Of a stretch of 64,000 nucleotides of DNA, positions 24,981 through 33,885 are shown piece by piece (within the stretch, counting starts at the first letter, position 1; every line of letters starts with the position of its first letter). The DNA is from CAVPHV01 sp963704825 (GTDB taxonomy: Bacteria > Actinomycetota > Acidimicrobiia > Spongiisociales > UBA5794): NCBI GenBank assembly GCA_963704825.1, contig CAVPHV010000014.1, forward strand, positions 186,001 to 250,000. The letters are read 5' to 3'. The notes beneath the pieces are model-generated. The model worked only from the letters and a program-made list of their open reading frames with translations, was not told the origin of the DNA and ran no database searches. Made by a program: the position numbers and the translations under genes.

Positions 24981-26525
24981 TCAGCGACTCAGAATGACCG
25001 GATCGAGGTTTCCGTCATGGTCGACGTCGGCGCAGGCCGGCGTACCGGATCCTGGTAGCTCCGGGGCGATCGCAAACCCAAAGCTCCACCAGGTCCAGCC
25101 GCCTGTGGCCACGATGGTGCGGTCATCCAAAGAGTCGAACGCCAGAGCGAGGCTTCCGTCGCACACCGCGAGGTGGGCAACGGGACGTTGCAGCGTGCCG
25201 GCGGCCCACAACGGAGCGAGATCCTCCGCCGCAAAGACGCCGAGGTGGGCACTCTCGCCCGGCAGCATCGGCCCACTTTGGTCGGGGAGAGTTGATTCAC
25301 GGGTTGGATCGGAAGGGGTGTCGGTAGGAGATGACCACGATGTCGCGGCGTACCGTCTCCGGTGGCGTCACCGCTGCCGGCGGTGGTGATGTCGCCCATG
25401 GCGAACCAGCTCACCGCGGGGGTCGCCGACTCAGCCGGCGGGGCGACGAGACAAGCGACCACCACTCCCGATCGAGCAGCACGGCGTCTCCGGTTGGAAG
25501 GTCCCATCCGACAAAACGGGGGCGCAGGTCATGGTGGTCGGCGCGGCCGACCCGGTAGGCGACAACGCCGTCAGCAGCGGCCAGTACCTCGAGGACGAGG
25601 CCGGTCTGAGTCGACGGGACGTTGCTGATCGAAGAGGAAGTTGCCGAGGCTGGTCGCTACGACGGCGTTGCGCCCGTTTGCCGCCGGGATTGCTGCTACC
25701 GGCTGAGGAACATGGGCGCCGTGTGCCCAGACGACGTCGGCGCCCCAGGCGACGAGATCGTCGGCGATGTCGTCGAGAGTCGGGTCAGCGTCGAGCAGAT
25801 ACTCCACGCCGCCGTGGAGCGATACCACGATCAGGTCCGCGGAGGATGCAGCGGCGGTGACGGCGGCTCGGGCGGCGGCGGCCGAATAGGCGGAGACCCC
25901 GGCGGTGCTCTCCGTTGCGGGAACGCCGACTCCTGTTGCGTCAAAGGCCAGGAAAGCGATCTCGAGCCCGGCGACATCACGGAAGGCGGTCCGTCCGGCT
26001 TCCGTTCTTGTTGCGCCTGCCCCGAGTGGTTCCACCCCTGCGGCTCCCAGGGAGATGAGGGTGTCCTCCAGACCCTCTGCGCCGGCATCGGTGGCGTGAT
26101 TGTTGGCAAGCGACACCAGGTCGAAACCGGCACCGGCCAGCAGCGTGGCCAATGTCGCGAGCGGCCTCGAGTTCGTTTGGGATGTCCGCCAGATGGGGCC
26201 GGTTGGTGAGCGGAGATTCGAGGTTGGCTGCCGCCAGGTCTGCGGACGAAACCACATGGCGGATGTCTGCCAGCAGGTCGGGCCCCTCGGCCGCGGCGAT
26301 CGGACCCACCCGCCGTCCCAGCATGAGGTCGCCGACGAAAAGCAGGCGCACGGTCCCGGCGGGAGCTGATCCTGCGAGAGGGGCCACCGTCGTGGCCGGC
26401 GGGTCCGCAGCTACCGAGCCTGCTAGCTGCCCGGCACAGCCGGCCAGCATCGAGGCCAACACGATGAGGCAGCACGCAGCTCTTGCGATCACACCTCTCT
26501 TGTAGCCGTTGACGAACGGACCCAC
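24981..26525 (-). pseudogene. CapA-like (PGA_cap metallophosphatase) lipoprotein, multiply frameshifted
   Basis: The pieces join into one CapA-family protein. The first frame gives a lipoprotein signal (LASMLAGC), VRLLFVGDLMLGRRVGP and AAANLESPLTNRPHL. Near 26165 it changes frame to LAGAGFDLVSLANNHATD, DLIVVSLHGGVEY and VVATSLGNFLFDQQ. Near 25608 it changes to TGLVLEVLAADGVVAYRVGR. Near 25455 it changes to SATPAVSWFAMGDITTAGSGD, then near 25347 and 25322 twice more, ending in DVDHDGNLDPVILSR. At least five indels are needed, four read as single-base insertions. The metal motifs (GDLMLGR, NNHATD, SLHGG) survive. Either a recent pseudogene or consensus errors. The native function would be poly-gamma-glutamate-type or wall-associated hydrolase. 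Confidence 0.75.
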
Positions 26526-26551
26526 CAGAGCCGGTTGTCAGCAACAATCCC

Positions 26552-27049
26552 CTACTTCGAGATGGTGACTCTGAGCATCGCCGGGTACTCCTCGCGGCCA
26601 TTGTCGACAGCAGCGATAGTCACGGTGTAGCCACTGTTCCAGTAGGCCAGACGCTCGAACAGTGACGGAGCCGCTGAGGTGGTTGCTCGGCACCTCGTCT
26701 CATCCGAGAGGGTCACCGTTGCGCCATTGAGCTCGCCGGCGGTGCAGAGATCGGCGGTGGAGACCTCCAAGCCATCAGCCGCAAGATAGGTGCGGACGAT
26801 CGTGGCAGGGTCTCCGATGAGGCTTGCCCCGTATCGCTCTTCGGACTCGAGCACATAGCCTTCGGGGATCGTGACGTCGGTGAGCGCTCGTTCCATGTCG
26901 CCCCACGGCTCTCGAATCGACAGAAAGAGTATCCAGCCGAGGAGGAGGACCGGTCCGGCAACTGCCGCAATGGCGACGGTCAGGATCAGCGGCCACGAAC
27001 CGCGTCTCCGCCACGGAATCGGATCCGGGTCGGGGGGTGCTGAGCTCAC
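26552..27049 (-). CDS. Small membrane-anchored protein of unknown function
   Basis: A 165-residue protein with a short proline-rich N-terminus (SSAPPDPDPIPWRRRG), one membrane helix at about residues 17-40 (WPLILTVAIAAVAGPVLLLG) and an external domain with two cysteines (DLCTAGELNG and DETRCRA) that may form a disulfide. The GTG start overlaps the stop of the upstream 85-residue gene (GTGA), which decides the start despite a longer open frame. No family is recognised. It precedes the broken CapA-like gene but is separated from it by about 25 bp. Confidence 0.7.
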   Translation of the reverse strand: MSSAPPDPDPIPWRRRGSWPLILTVAIAAVAGPVLLLGWILFLSIREPWGDMERALTDVTIPEGYVLESEERYGASLIGDPATIVRTYLAADGLEVSTADLCTAGELNGATVTLSDETRCRATTSAAPSLFERLAYWNSGYTVTIAAVDNGREEYPAMLRVTISK

Positions 27050-27303
27050 TGAAACCCGTCCGCCTGATCCAGCCGGCGCTGCACCTCGTCGGCGCGCCAC
27101 TTCCAGTCGTAGTGGACCTGGATGCCGCCGGCCCGCATATCGCCGGGGGCTTGATAGCCATCCTGGGTGAGGTCCTGCCACTGCACCCCCGCCTCGGTGG
27201 CTTCGGCTGACAGCGCCTCGAAGCGGTCCCGGTCCTTGTTCGGGGCGCTGGTGGCCGCCCACCCGCCAAAGGCTCGCTTCATCCGATCCCGGGGAGTGGT
27301 CAT
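27046..27303 (-). CDS. Small conserved-looking protein, 85 residues
   Basis: A short soluble protein with an N-terminal basic helix (TTPRDRMKRAFGGWAATSA) and an aromatic-rich C-terminus (YDWKWRADEVQRRLDQADGF). No domain recognised. Its TGA overlaps the GTG of the membrane-anchored protein gene, so the two are probably co-translated. The ATG is only weakly preceded by a ribosome site. The gene is divergent from the VOC-family gene, with about 55 bp between. Confidence 0.62.
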   Translation of the reverse strand: MTTPRDRMKRAFGGWAATSAPNKDRDRFEALSAEATEAGVQWQDLTQDGYQAPGDMRAGGIQVHYDWKWRADEVQRRLDQADGFQ

Positions 27304-27359
27304 GCCGCCCACGGTACCGGATTCGCCAAGTTTGAGGTGGTGATTTGGGAGGAGGAACC

Positions 27360-27734
27360 GTGACGAAGGTGACCGGAATTGGGGGAGGTTCCTTCCGTGC
27401 TGAGGACCCCACAATGCTTCAGGAGTGGTACGTCCAGCACCTCGGAATCGAACCGGACGCCGAAGGTTTTGTGGTGATGCGGTGGGGCGGCGACTACGCG
27501 GGGAGCACCGTGTGGGCACCCTTTCCGGCAGATACCGAATACTTCGGGCCGGCCACCGCGGCGTTCATGATCAACTATCGGGTTGATGATCTCGATGCCG
27601 TGCTGGAGCGTCTGAATCTTGCCGGGGTCAAGGTCGACGACCTCCGGCACGACGACGAATATGGCCGCTTTGGTTGGGCCTGGGACCCCGAAGGCAACCG
27701 CATCGAACTGTGGCAACCGGCCGAGGGTTTCTGA
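27360..27734 (+). CDS. VOC-superfamily protein (glyoxalase/bleomycin-resistance-like)
   Basis: A 124-residue single vicinal-oxygen-chelate domain pair. It has the beta-alpha-beta-beta-beta opening with EWYVQHLGIEPDAEGF, the middle INYRVDDLDAVLERLNLAGVKV, and the signature end GWAWDPEGNRIELWQP, whose Glu is the usual metal ligand. The GTG start follows GGGAGGAGG with suitable spacing. Such proteins bind a metal and act on small electrophiles or antibiotics; the substrate is unknown. It converges on the MaoC gene with nine bases between stops. Confidence 0.85.
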   Translation: MTKVTGIGGGSFRAEDPTMLQEWYVQHLGIEPDAEGFVVMRWGGDYAGSTVWAPFPADTEYFGPATAAFMINYRVDDLDAVLERLNLAGVKVDDLRHDDEYGRFGWAWDPEGNRIELWQPAEGF

Positions 27735-27743
27735 GCCCGCCGA

Positions 27744-28574
27744 CTACCCCTTCGAAGGGGGAACCAGATCCGCGACGAGCACGAGTGCCTCACCCGTGAC
27801 CGCGACTCCCCGAGGGGTGGTGCACTTGGTGCGGAGGTTGACCAGGGCCTTGTCGGGCCGGAGGCGAATGATTCCGACCTGCCCCGTCACCGGCTCGCCG
27901 GGAGCGACCGGGTGGTGGAACGCATAGCGCTGCTTGAGCCAATTCGTCCCCGGCCCGGGTAGCTCGACTCCCAGCAGGCACGAGATCAGCCCACCGAGCA
28001 ACGGTGGGGGCACGACCGCATCGCTCCCTTGATAGCGCGGGTTGGGATCGTCGATCAAGCCGAGGTAGGCGGCGATGTCGCCGGCTGTGTAGCGGCGGGT
28101 CATCTCGGCTGTCAGCCCCACTTCGAGCCCACGGAACGTGGCTTCCGGCTCGGCGACGGTGCCCGCTCTGTCGGACGGTGCCGCAGCCTCGGGGCCGATC
28201 CGGGTCGCACCGATGCAGGTCTGGACGCCGTCTGGCCTGGTCATCCGTTGGGCAACCTCGATGCCATCGTCGCTCGTCGCGATGATCGCGAGCTCCACCG
28301 TGACGGTTTCACCGGTGAATGTCGGGGCGGTGAACATCAGCTCTTGGCTCACCGTTGCCAGCGGCGTGTCCAACCACTGCGCCGTCGCCGCATCCAGCAC
28401 GCCGAACAGGGCCATCCCGTGCGCCACGGTGCGGCCGAAGGTGGTGCGAGTCGAGAAGTCGGGGTCGACGTGGATGGGGTTGTCGTCTCCGCTCAGCCGA
28501 GCGAACTCGTCGAAGTCACGCTGCGTGAACGTGACCGTGGTCGAGTGAGTGTCTCCGACGGCGGGAGTTTGCAT
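27744..28574 (-). CDS. MaoC-like double-hotdog (R)-enoyl-CoA hydratase family protein
   Basis: A 276-residue protein with two hotdog domains. The first (residues about 15-110) has the hydratase 2 signature ARLSGDDNPIHVDPDFS, with the catalytic Asp and His, then FGRTVAHGM. The second (about 150-276) has the degenerate hotdog layout DIAAYLGLIDDPNPRYQ and AFHHPVAPGEPVTG. Enzymes of this layout hydrate enoyl-CoA or dehydrate 3-hydroxyacyl intermediates. The start at MQTPAVGD was chosen over an upstream in-frame codon because of sequence quality; the ribosome site is poor and the transcript may be leaderless. Confidence 0.83.
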   Translation of the reverse strand: MQTPAVGDTHSTTVTFTQRDFDEFARLSGDDNPIHVDPDFSTRTTFGRTVAHGMALFGVLDAATAQWLDTPLATVSQELMFTAPTFTGETVTVELAIIATSDDGIEVAQRMTRPDGVQTCIGATRIGPEAAAPSDRAGTVAEPEATFRGLEVGLTAEMTRRYTAGDIAAYLGLIDDPNPRYQGSDAVVPPPLLGGLISCLLGVELPGPGTNWLKQRYAFHHPVAPGEPVTGQVGIIRLRPDKALVNLRTKCTTPRGVAVTGEALVLVADLVPPSKG

Positions 28575-28623
28575 TCGAATAGTCTCGCACGGCACGCGCC
28601 CCAGGTGCCCGACCCACACGGTC

Positions 28624-28651
28624 GGGTAGCCGCCCCGAAGGGCGGCTACCC
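28624..28651 (-). terminator. Strong hairpin downstream of the 137-residue membrane protein gene
   Basis: A perfect 12-bp stem, GGGTAGCCGCCC with GGGCGGCTACCC, encloses the loop CGAA. It follows the 3' end (28671) of the minus-strand membrane gene and precedes the start of the MaoC gene. It lacks a T-run on either side, as is common in high-GC actinobacterial terminators. Confidence 0.65.
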
Positions 28652-28670
28652 GCTCAGACGCCGATCGCGA

Positions 28671-29084
28671 TCAGGTCATCGCCGGCGTGCCATCGAAGAA
28701 CGCCTTGCTGTCCTCGTTCCCGTAGAGGATGTACAGCACCACGAGGGCGATGATGGCGCCGACGAGCCCTTCGAACCTTGCGCCGGGAACCGCGATCATG
28801 AGGTAGATCGCACTGGCGATGCGCAGCGCCATCACGACGGCAATCAGGAGGCGAACGCCGTTGCTGGCCGATCTGAGCCCGAACGCCAACAGACCGATGA
28901 TCACGCCGATCACGATCGCGGCAATGGCGATCCCTACGATCGTGCTCTCGCTCACGTCGGCCGCTTCAGACACGGGGCCTTTCTCGATCAACATGAACAC
29001 ACCCCCGGCGATGTCGAAGACCGCACCGATGAACATGAGGATGGTTATCACGCTGACTCCGAGCGGAATCTTCCTGTCTGTCAC
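28671..29084 (-). CDS. Four-helix integral membrane protein
   Basis: A 137-residue, very hydrophobic protein with about four membrane helices (residues about 8-33, 44-68, 76-98 and 105-121). No catalytic residues are seen. The GTG start is decided by GGGAGG five bases upstream. Similar small proteins are common in actinobacteria as DUF-type membrane proteins. It is not overlapped with the neighbouring PAP2 gene, and a strong hairpin follows its stop, so it is probably transcribed alone. Confidence 0.68.
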   Translation of the reverse strand: MTDRKIPLGVSVITILMFIGAVFDIAGGVFMLIEKGPVSEAADVSESTIVGIAIAAIVIGVIIGLLAFGLRSASNGVRLLIAVVMALRIASAIYLMIAVPGARFEGLVGAIIALVVLYILYGNEDSKAFFDGTPAMT

Positions 29085-29161
29085 TTCTACCTCCCAGATT
29101 TGTGTCGAACGAGGGGTTCTCGCCCGGGCACTCTAGTCGAACTGCTTCCTGTGGAAGGAAG

Positions 29162-29824
29162 CTACCGGGCATCGGCCCAATGGACGAGTGCCGCCGCTCC
29201 GATCGCTATGGCCGCCCCCATCGCTGCGCCCCCGGTGACGTCTGAGAGCCAGTGTGCTCGGAGATAGACGCGGCTGAGCGCCATGGTTACGGCAAAGGCC
29301 GCCGCGAGCATCTCGAGGTTGCGTCGCTTGGTGCCTGCGGGGACGAGCACGATCACGAGGGAGACGGCGATGGCCGCGCCGGCGACAGAGTGCCCGGATG
29401 GGAAAGAGAACCCTGAGGTTTCCACGAGCGGAAGGGGAGGACGGGCTCGCTCGTAGACGCTCTTCACGGGACCGATGAGCAGTTGTGATCCGAGCATGGC
29501 TAGGAACCAGAAGGCGAATGCCTCCCAGCGACGCCGGTAGAGCAAGAAAACCCCGACGAGCACCATCAGCGGAGCGGTCACCCACGTGCTGCCAATGAAA
29601 TCGAGGACCCTCGCAATTGCCACGGGGATCGACGCCTCGAGATCGACAGCGATTTGGTAGACCCAATCGTCGACACCCTGCACGATGTCGAAGAGGGAAG
29701 GCACCGCGAGGGCGGCGAAGACGAACCCGCCAAGGGCCCACAGGACGAGCGACAGACGGAAGGCGACTGGGTGGTCCCGGAGGAGTGGTCGGTCCTCGAG
29801 CCGGCGCGGCGACTCCGGGTTCAC
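29162..29824 (-). CDS. PAP2-family membrane phosphatase
   Basis: A 220-residue type 2 phosphatidic acid phosphatase-like protein with six hydrophobic segments. All three phosphatase signatures are present in order: KSVYERARP, PSGHS and SRVYLRAHWLSD. These enzymes remove phosphate from membrane lipid phosphates such as undecaprenyl or prenyl diphosphate. The GTG start overlaps the stop of the kinase-flippase gene (GTGA), which rejects the longer open frame. The pair suggests lipid handling at the cytoplasmic membrane. Substrate unknown. Confidence 0.85.
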   Translation of the reverse strand: MNPESPRRLEDRPLLRDHPVAFRLSLVLWALGGFVFAALAVPSLFDIVQGVDDWVYQIAVDLEASIPVAIARVLDFIGSTWVTAPLMVLVGVFLLYRRRWEAFAFWFLAMLGSQLLIGPVKSVYERARPPLPLVETSGFSFPSGHSVAGAAIAVSLVIVLVPAGTKRRNLEMLAAAFAVTMALSRVYLRAHWLSDVTGGAAMGAAIAIGAAALVHWADAR

Positions 29825-32271
29825 AGCATGCCGTCGGCCTGAAGCTTGCGGAAGCTGAACACGCCCGGGAGGATCGGTAGCCAGAAGGTGGCGATTCTGT
29901 AGAGGAAGGTCGCCGATACGGCGGTGGTGGCGTCGAGGCCAAGCGCCGTCATCGCGGCGATGATGGCCGCTTCCGTCGCGCCGATACCGCCGGGGGTCGG
30001 CGCCAAGTTGCCCAGGGCCTGGCCGCCCAGGAAGACGAGCGCCACCGCCGGAACACTGAGTCCCCCGCCGAAGGCCTCCAGTGAGAACCACAGAGCCGCG
30101 ATGTAGGCGAAGATCAGCAGGAGGGCTCCTCCAAACAACATGATCGCCTTCGCAGGGGTCGAGGCGACGGCGACGAGACCCCGTCCGGAGGCCTTGATAG
30201 AAGGCCAGACCTTCTCCCTGAAGAGTTTCCTCGCCGGCGGAAGGAAATAGACAACGGTGAGCAGCGTGAAGAACACGACGGCACCGATGAGCACCGTCTG
30301 TCCCGAGGGGACCTCGATGAAGTCACCCGCGTTTCGCCCGAGGAACAGCACCGTGATCAACAGCAACGTGATGTGGACGATCATGGTCGACACGCTGGCG
30401 ACACCGATGCCGGCCACGGCACTCGGGAGTTCGACGCCATTCATCTGCAAGAACCGAACGTTCGTCGCCATGCCGCCCACTTTGACCGGACTGATCCGGT
30501 TGACGAACGATCCGGCGAGCTGGACGAGAGTCGCTGGGATAAGCCGAACCCGCTCGGGAACGGATCCCATCACGTTGTAGGCGGCCCCAACGTAGGTGAC
30601 GAACGACGCAAGGAGGATTGCCGGCGTCCAGGCCCAGTTGGCGTCGAGCACGGCACCGAAGTCCGTCTGGGTCAGTTGGGGGATCAGGAAGTAGACCGCC
30701 AGAGCGAACCCGACGACCATGAGGACGGTTCGGGTGGGGACTCGTTCGAGGTTTTCGAGCTTGACTTCCTCGATGCCGGTCTGGCGTTGGATCTCGTCCC
30801 GAATCTCCTTGTCGAAACCCTTCTGTTTCTTCAGCGCATCACGCGTCGCGCCAGACAGAGCGAGGGGTTGAATTCGGGAGGAGGCATCGGCGACCGGGTC
30901 CTTCCCGAGCACGGCGATTGCGCTGGCTACGGCGCGTTCGGGCCCCACCGCCGTAGCCGTCGACGCGATCAGCTCGGCGATGTCCGAGCGCAGCTGGCCG
31001 TCCGTAGCGGCGAGCTCGGCGAAGCCGAAGTCGATGAGCCAGGGCCGGCCGTCGGAGTCGAGGAAGACGTTGGCGAGGCGGAGGTCGCGGTGGGCCGTTC
31101 GGCGTCTCCGCAAGATCAGCACCTGTTGCCACACGCCCTCGAGGACGTCATCCGTGAGGTCCTCGACGGGCACGGAATCAAGCGACTTGCCGTCGACGAG
31201 GTCGTAGGCCATCAGCATGGAGTTGGGAGGCACCTCGGCGATCGCCTCCATCTGGGGGGTCCTCACGCCGACGGCGCTTGCTTTCAGCGAAGCGACTGCC
31301 TCGTGTTCGACGGCGCGCTTGAGAGACGAGAACGGACGCTCATCTCCGACCCCTTTGAGGCGGAACATGCGCGTGATGCGGAACATGGTGTCTGCGGCGC
31401 GCTCGTCGGGCGATAGCGCCTTGACAAAGAGGCCTTGCCCGGTCGTGGTGGTGGCGAACCACGGGACGGAGCCGCGAGCGTCGACACCGGCGCGGCGCAG
31501 CTCGGTGACCGAAATGCCCGACCTTGCAAGCCCCTCTGCGATCCTGCGACCGCGGGGTCGTCGGTTCGGCTCGCCGAACGCGAGGAGCACCGCCGCGCCC
31601 GTTGCGTAGGCGACACCGATGGCGAGGAACTCGTCGGTGGGGGGATCCAGGTTGCTCAACATCGAGGTCGCCAGGAACACGACGATGGCAATCCATCCGA
31701 ATCGGCGCCAGCGACGGTTCAGGTACGGCGTTACTGCAGAGAAGAAGGCGGTGAGGGACACGATGAACCCGTAGCGGTCGATCGGGTTCGTGATGTCGCT
31801 ACTGATGAGGCAATCGAACGTCCCGATGTCCGCCACCTCGGTTCCCGGCGCGCAGATCCACGAGGGTCGTGTGAACGAGAGGTCGGGTGGCGAGAAGCGG
31901 GAGACGAGGAACGACTCGAGGAACCAGAGCAGGACGAGCGAGAGTACGACGGCCAGGACCGCGAGGCCAAGCCGCCGCCACTGGCGCTTCCTGACGAAGT
32001 ACCCGATTGCGAAGAACGGGAGGAAGAGGCCGATCAGGCCAAGGATGCCGAGGAGAATGATCATCACGCCATTCGGGAACACGTCGAAGCCCTCGATGAC
32101 CTCGACGGTGATGGCCTCGGACAGGTTGTTGAGCGTCGTGGCGAGGAAGAAGCCCCCGATGGTGGCGACGACGGCGATGATGAGGCGGAGGAGATCGGTC
32201 GGGTGCCGAACGATCTTGCGCTCGGCCGGTTCCTCGATTACCACGCCGCGTTTCTCGATGGTGACGGCCAA
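29821..32271 (-). CDS. Membrane protein fusing a kinase-like domain to a lysylphosphatidylglycerol-synthase/flippase-type region
   Basis: An 816-residue protein with three parts. Residues about 20-235 hold several membrane helices. Residues about 245-440 form a protein-kinase-like domain with Lys284 (GLFVKALS), HRD at 394-396, Asn401 and DFG at 414-416 (HRDLRLANVFLD, WLIDFGFAEL). Residues about 500-816 form the multi-helix UPF0104/LPG-synthase-type region with NLAPTPGGIGATEA. Similar fusions occur in actinobacteria, possibly moving or modifying a polyprenyl lipid. A TTG at 32271 behind GGGAG is the likely start, supported by a promoter-like pair just upstream; a later start is possible. Confidence 0.75.
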   Translation of the reverse strand: MAVTIEKRGVVIEEPAERKIVRHPTDLLRLIIAVVATIGGFFLATTLNNLSEAITVEVIEGFDVFPNGVMIILLGILGLIGLFLPFFAIGYFVRKRQWRRLGLAVLAVVLSLVLLWFLESFLVSRFSPPDLSFTRPSWICAPGTEVADIGTFDCLISSDITNPIDRYGFIVSLTAFFSAVTPYLNRRWRRFGWIAIVVFLATSMLSNLDPPTDEFLAIGVAYATGAAVLLAFGEPNRRPRGRRIAEGLARSGISVTELRRAGVDARGSVPWFATTTTGQGLFVKALSPDERAADTMFRITRMFRLKGVGDERPFSSLKRAVEHEAVASLKASAVGVRTPQMEAIAEVPPNSMLMAYDLVDGKSLDSVPVEDLTDDVLEGVWQQVLILRRRRTAHRDLRLANVFLDSDGRPWLIDFGFAELAATDGQLRSDIAELIASTATAVGPERAVASAIAVLGKDPVADASSRIQPLALSGATRDALKKQKGFDKEIRDEIQRQTGIEEVKLENLERVPTRTVLMVVGFALAVYFLIPQLTQTDFGAVLDANWAWTPAILLASFVTYVGAAYNVMGSVPERVRLIPATLVQLAGSFVNRISPVKVGGMATNVRFLQMNGVELPSAVAGIGVASVSTMIVHITLLLITVLFLGRNAGDFIEVPSGQTVLIGAVVFFTLLTVVYFLPPARKLFREKVWPSIKASGRGLVAVASTPAKAIMLFGGALLLIFAYIAALWFSLEAFGGGLSVPAVALVFLGGQALGNLAPTPGGIGATEAAIIAAMTALGLDATTAVSATFLYRIATFWLPILPGVFSFRKLQADGML

Positions 32272-32300
32272 TTGTGCTCCCGTGGGTCCTGCGTGCGGGG

Positions 32301-32328
32301 ATAATACCCGCAATCGCTTCCGCTGTAA
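32301..32328 (-). promoter_or_regulatory. Candidate sigma-70-like promoter for the kinase-flippase gene
   Basis: On the minus strand, TTACAG (32323-32328) stands 16 bases before TATTAT (32301-32306), about 35 bases ahead of the TTG start. The -10 matches the consensus well and the -35 only partly. The site stands out in a GC-rich neighbourhood and supports the start choice. Confidence 0.55.
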
Positions 32329-32488
32329 GCAGTAATTCGGAGCGGCACTCAGATGCGGATGATCAGATTCCTGGCCTCTCCACGGCAAGGGCCGTGCGAC
32401 GCCTCGTTGCTCACATCAGAAGGGTGCGGGGTGACGGCACGGGTCGTTGCGGCGCCCGCGACCGGCGACTCCAACCAGCATCGTCCTA

Positions 32489-32504
32489 CAGGCGACTCCG
32501 CCTG
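32489..32504 (-). terminator. Short hairpin downstream of the solute-binding lipoprotein gene
   Basis: CAGGCG (32489-32494) pairs with CGCCTG (32499-32504) over a four-base loop. It sits about 110 bp past the 3' end of the minus-strand solute-binding protein gene. No T-run follows. The rest of the 342-bp gap (32272-32613) shows no gene I can support. Confidence 0.35.
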
Positions 32505-32613
32505 CAGCCCGCTCACGAAGCAAGACCCGCCCTCGGTCCGAGCGGCGAGAGGCCATTCGAACCTGTCCTCAACGTCGTCCACGTCTCGTCAACGCTGGTC
32601 GAAACGATGCCGG

Positions 32614-33885
32614 TCAGCGCTCATATCCAGCTTGGGCGGTCTCCTGGGCGGCATCGATCCGGCCGGTGGCGATGTACTGCACCATCGCATCGAAGAATGA
32701 GCGGGTTCCCACCGGCGAATACATGAGGTCGGAGGCGTCGAACCGCACGATGTCGGCGCCCGCGATGATCGCCGCCATCCTGCGGTCGAAGTCGCTGCCA
32801 TAGGCGTTAGGATCGAAGTCGGCGCGTGGTGAGATGAAGCTGGCCTGCTGCGCCCAGGGCTCGCCCGAGGCGGCGGTCGCCAGGAATCGCATCAACGCCC
32901 AGGTTTCCTCACTATCGGTGAAGGCGGCGGCCACGGTGCCACCGATCAGGATCGGAGGCGGGTCCGAATCCATTCCGGGCAAGACAAAGACATCGACATC
33001 CCCGCCCTCGCCCACCGTGACGTCGCCCGGGAGATTCGGAAGCTGGAACGACGCTTGCTTGTACATCAGGCATCCTGGAGGCGAGGCAAACATCGGATCC
33101 TGCGCCCTGGCGGGGCTGGTGTTGAGGATGCCCCGACGACCGCCCTTCGCCCCCTCGTCACTGAGCACGAGGCTCCCGAAGGTGGCGATCGCAGATCCGA
33201 TCCGGGCATCGGTGAAGGGAATGTCGCCCGCAACCCATGCGTCGTAGACGTCGGGATCGTATGCTCGGAGCACAATGTCCTCGACCCAGTCGGTAGCGGG
33301 CCATCCGGTGGCACCGAACGCCGAGACTCCCACACACCAGGGATTGAGTCCGTCCGCCGACATGCGTTGCGACAGGTCCTCGAGCTCTGCCCACGTCGTC
33401 GGCACCTCGTAGCCGCGGGCGGCGAACTCGGCCGGCGGATACCACACGAGGCTCTTCACCTGCACCTGGTACAAGACGCCGTTGGCCGCGTTCGCCGATC
33501 CCAAGGCCCCTTCGAGGGAGGGGAGGAGGGAGCTGCTCGCCACGTCGGCGACGTCAGCCCGAAGCGGGACGACGTAGCCCTCGGCAGCAAGGTCGTTGAG
33601 AAGCCCGGGCTGGGGAAAGAGTCCGATGTCGGGAGCGTTGCCCTCTTCCACACGCTCGCGGATGGCCGTCGGAAAGGAGGCCGATCCCGTGAAGCGCACC
33701 TCGATTCCGGTTTCGTCCTCGAAACGGGCGAGAACGGCGCGGACGGCGTCCGCGTCGGCACCACGCATGTTTCCAAACACCGTCACGGCATTCGCGTCAT
33801 CGGGGGGGCTCGTTGAACAGGCGGCCGCCACCAGGGCAAGGCCGGCCAGCGCGAGCGTCAGCCGTTCAGCCCGACGTTGCTTCAT
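32614..33885 (-). CDS. ABC transporter extracellular solute-binding lipoprotein (family 1)
   Basis: A 423-residue lipoprotein with a signal peptide ending in the lipobox VAAAC (Cys23). It shows the family-1 sugar-binding layout: an opening VTVFGNMRGADADAVRAVLARFEDETGIEV, then APDIGLFPQPGLLNDLAAEGY, and a Trp/Tyr-rich middle (SLVWYPPAEF, PTTWAELEDL). It should bind a sugar or similar solute outside the membrane and pass it to a permease. No permease or ATPase gene is nearby. The start is at the ATG after GAGG, lying 20 bases inside the end of the DUF389 gene. An in-frame upstream start is less likely. Confidence 0.82.
   Translation of the reverse strand: MKQRRAERLTLALAGLALVAAACSTSPPDDANAVTVFGNMRGADADAVRAVLARFEDETGIEVRFTGSASFPTAIRERVEEGNAPDIGLFPQPGLLNDLAAEGYVVPLRADVADVASSSLLPSLEGALGSANAANGVLYQVQVKSLVWYPPAEFAARGYEVPTTWAELEDLSQRMSADGLNPWCVGVSAFGATGWPATDWVEDIVLRAYDPDVYDAWVAGDIPFTDARIGSAIATFGSLVLSDEGAKGGRRGILNTSPARAQDPMFASPPGCLMYKQASFQLPNLPGDVTVGEGGDVDVFVLPGMDSDPPPILIGGTVAAAFTDSEETWALMRFLATAASGEPWAQQASFISPRADFDPNAYGSDFDRRMAAIIAGADIVRFDASDLMYSPVGTRSFFDAMVQYIATGRIDAAQETAQAGYER

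Noticed and set aside
24900..25600. Separate small genes in this interval
   Set aside because: The frames join with the upstream CapA-like sequence by simple one-base shifts, so a single broken gene explains them better.
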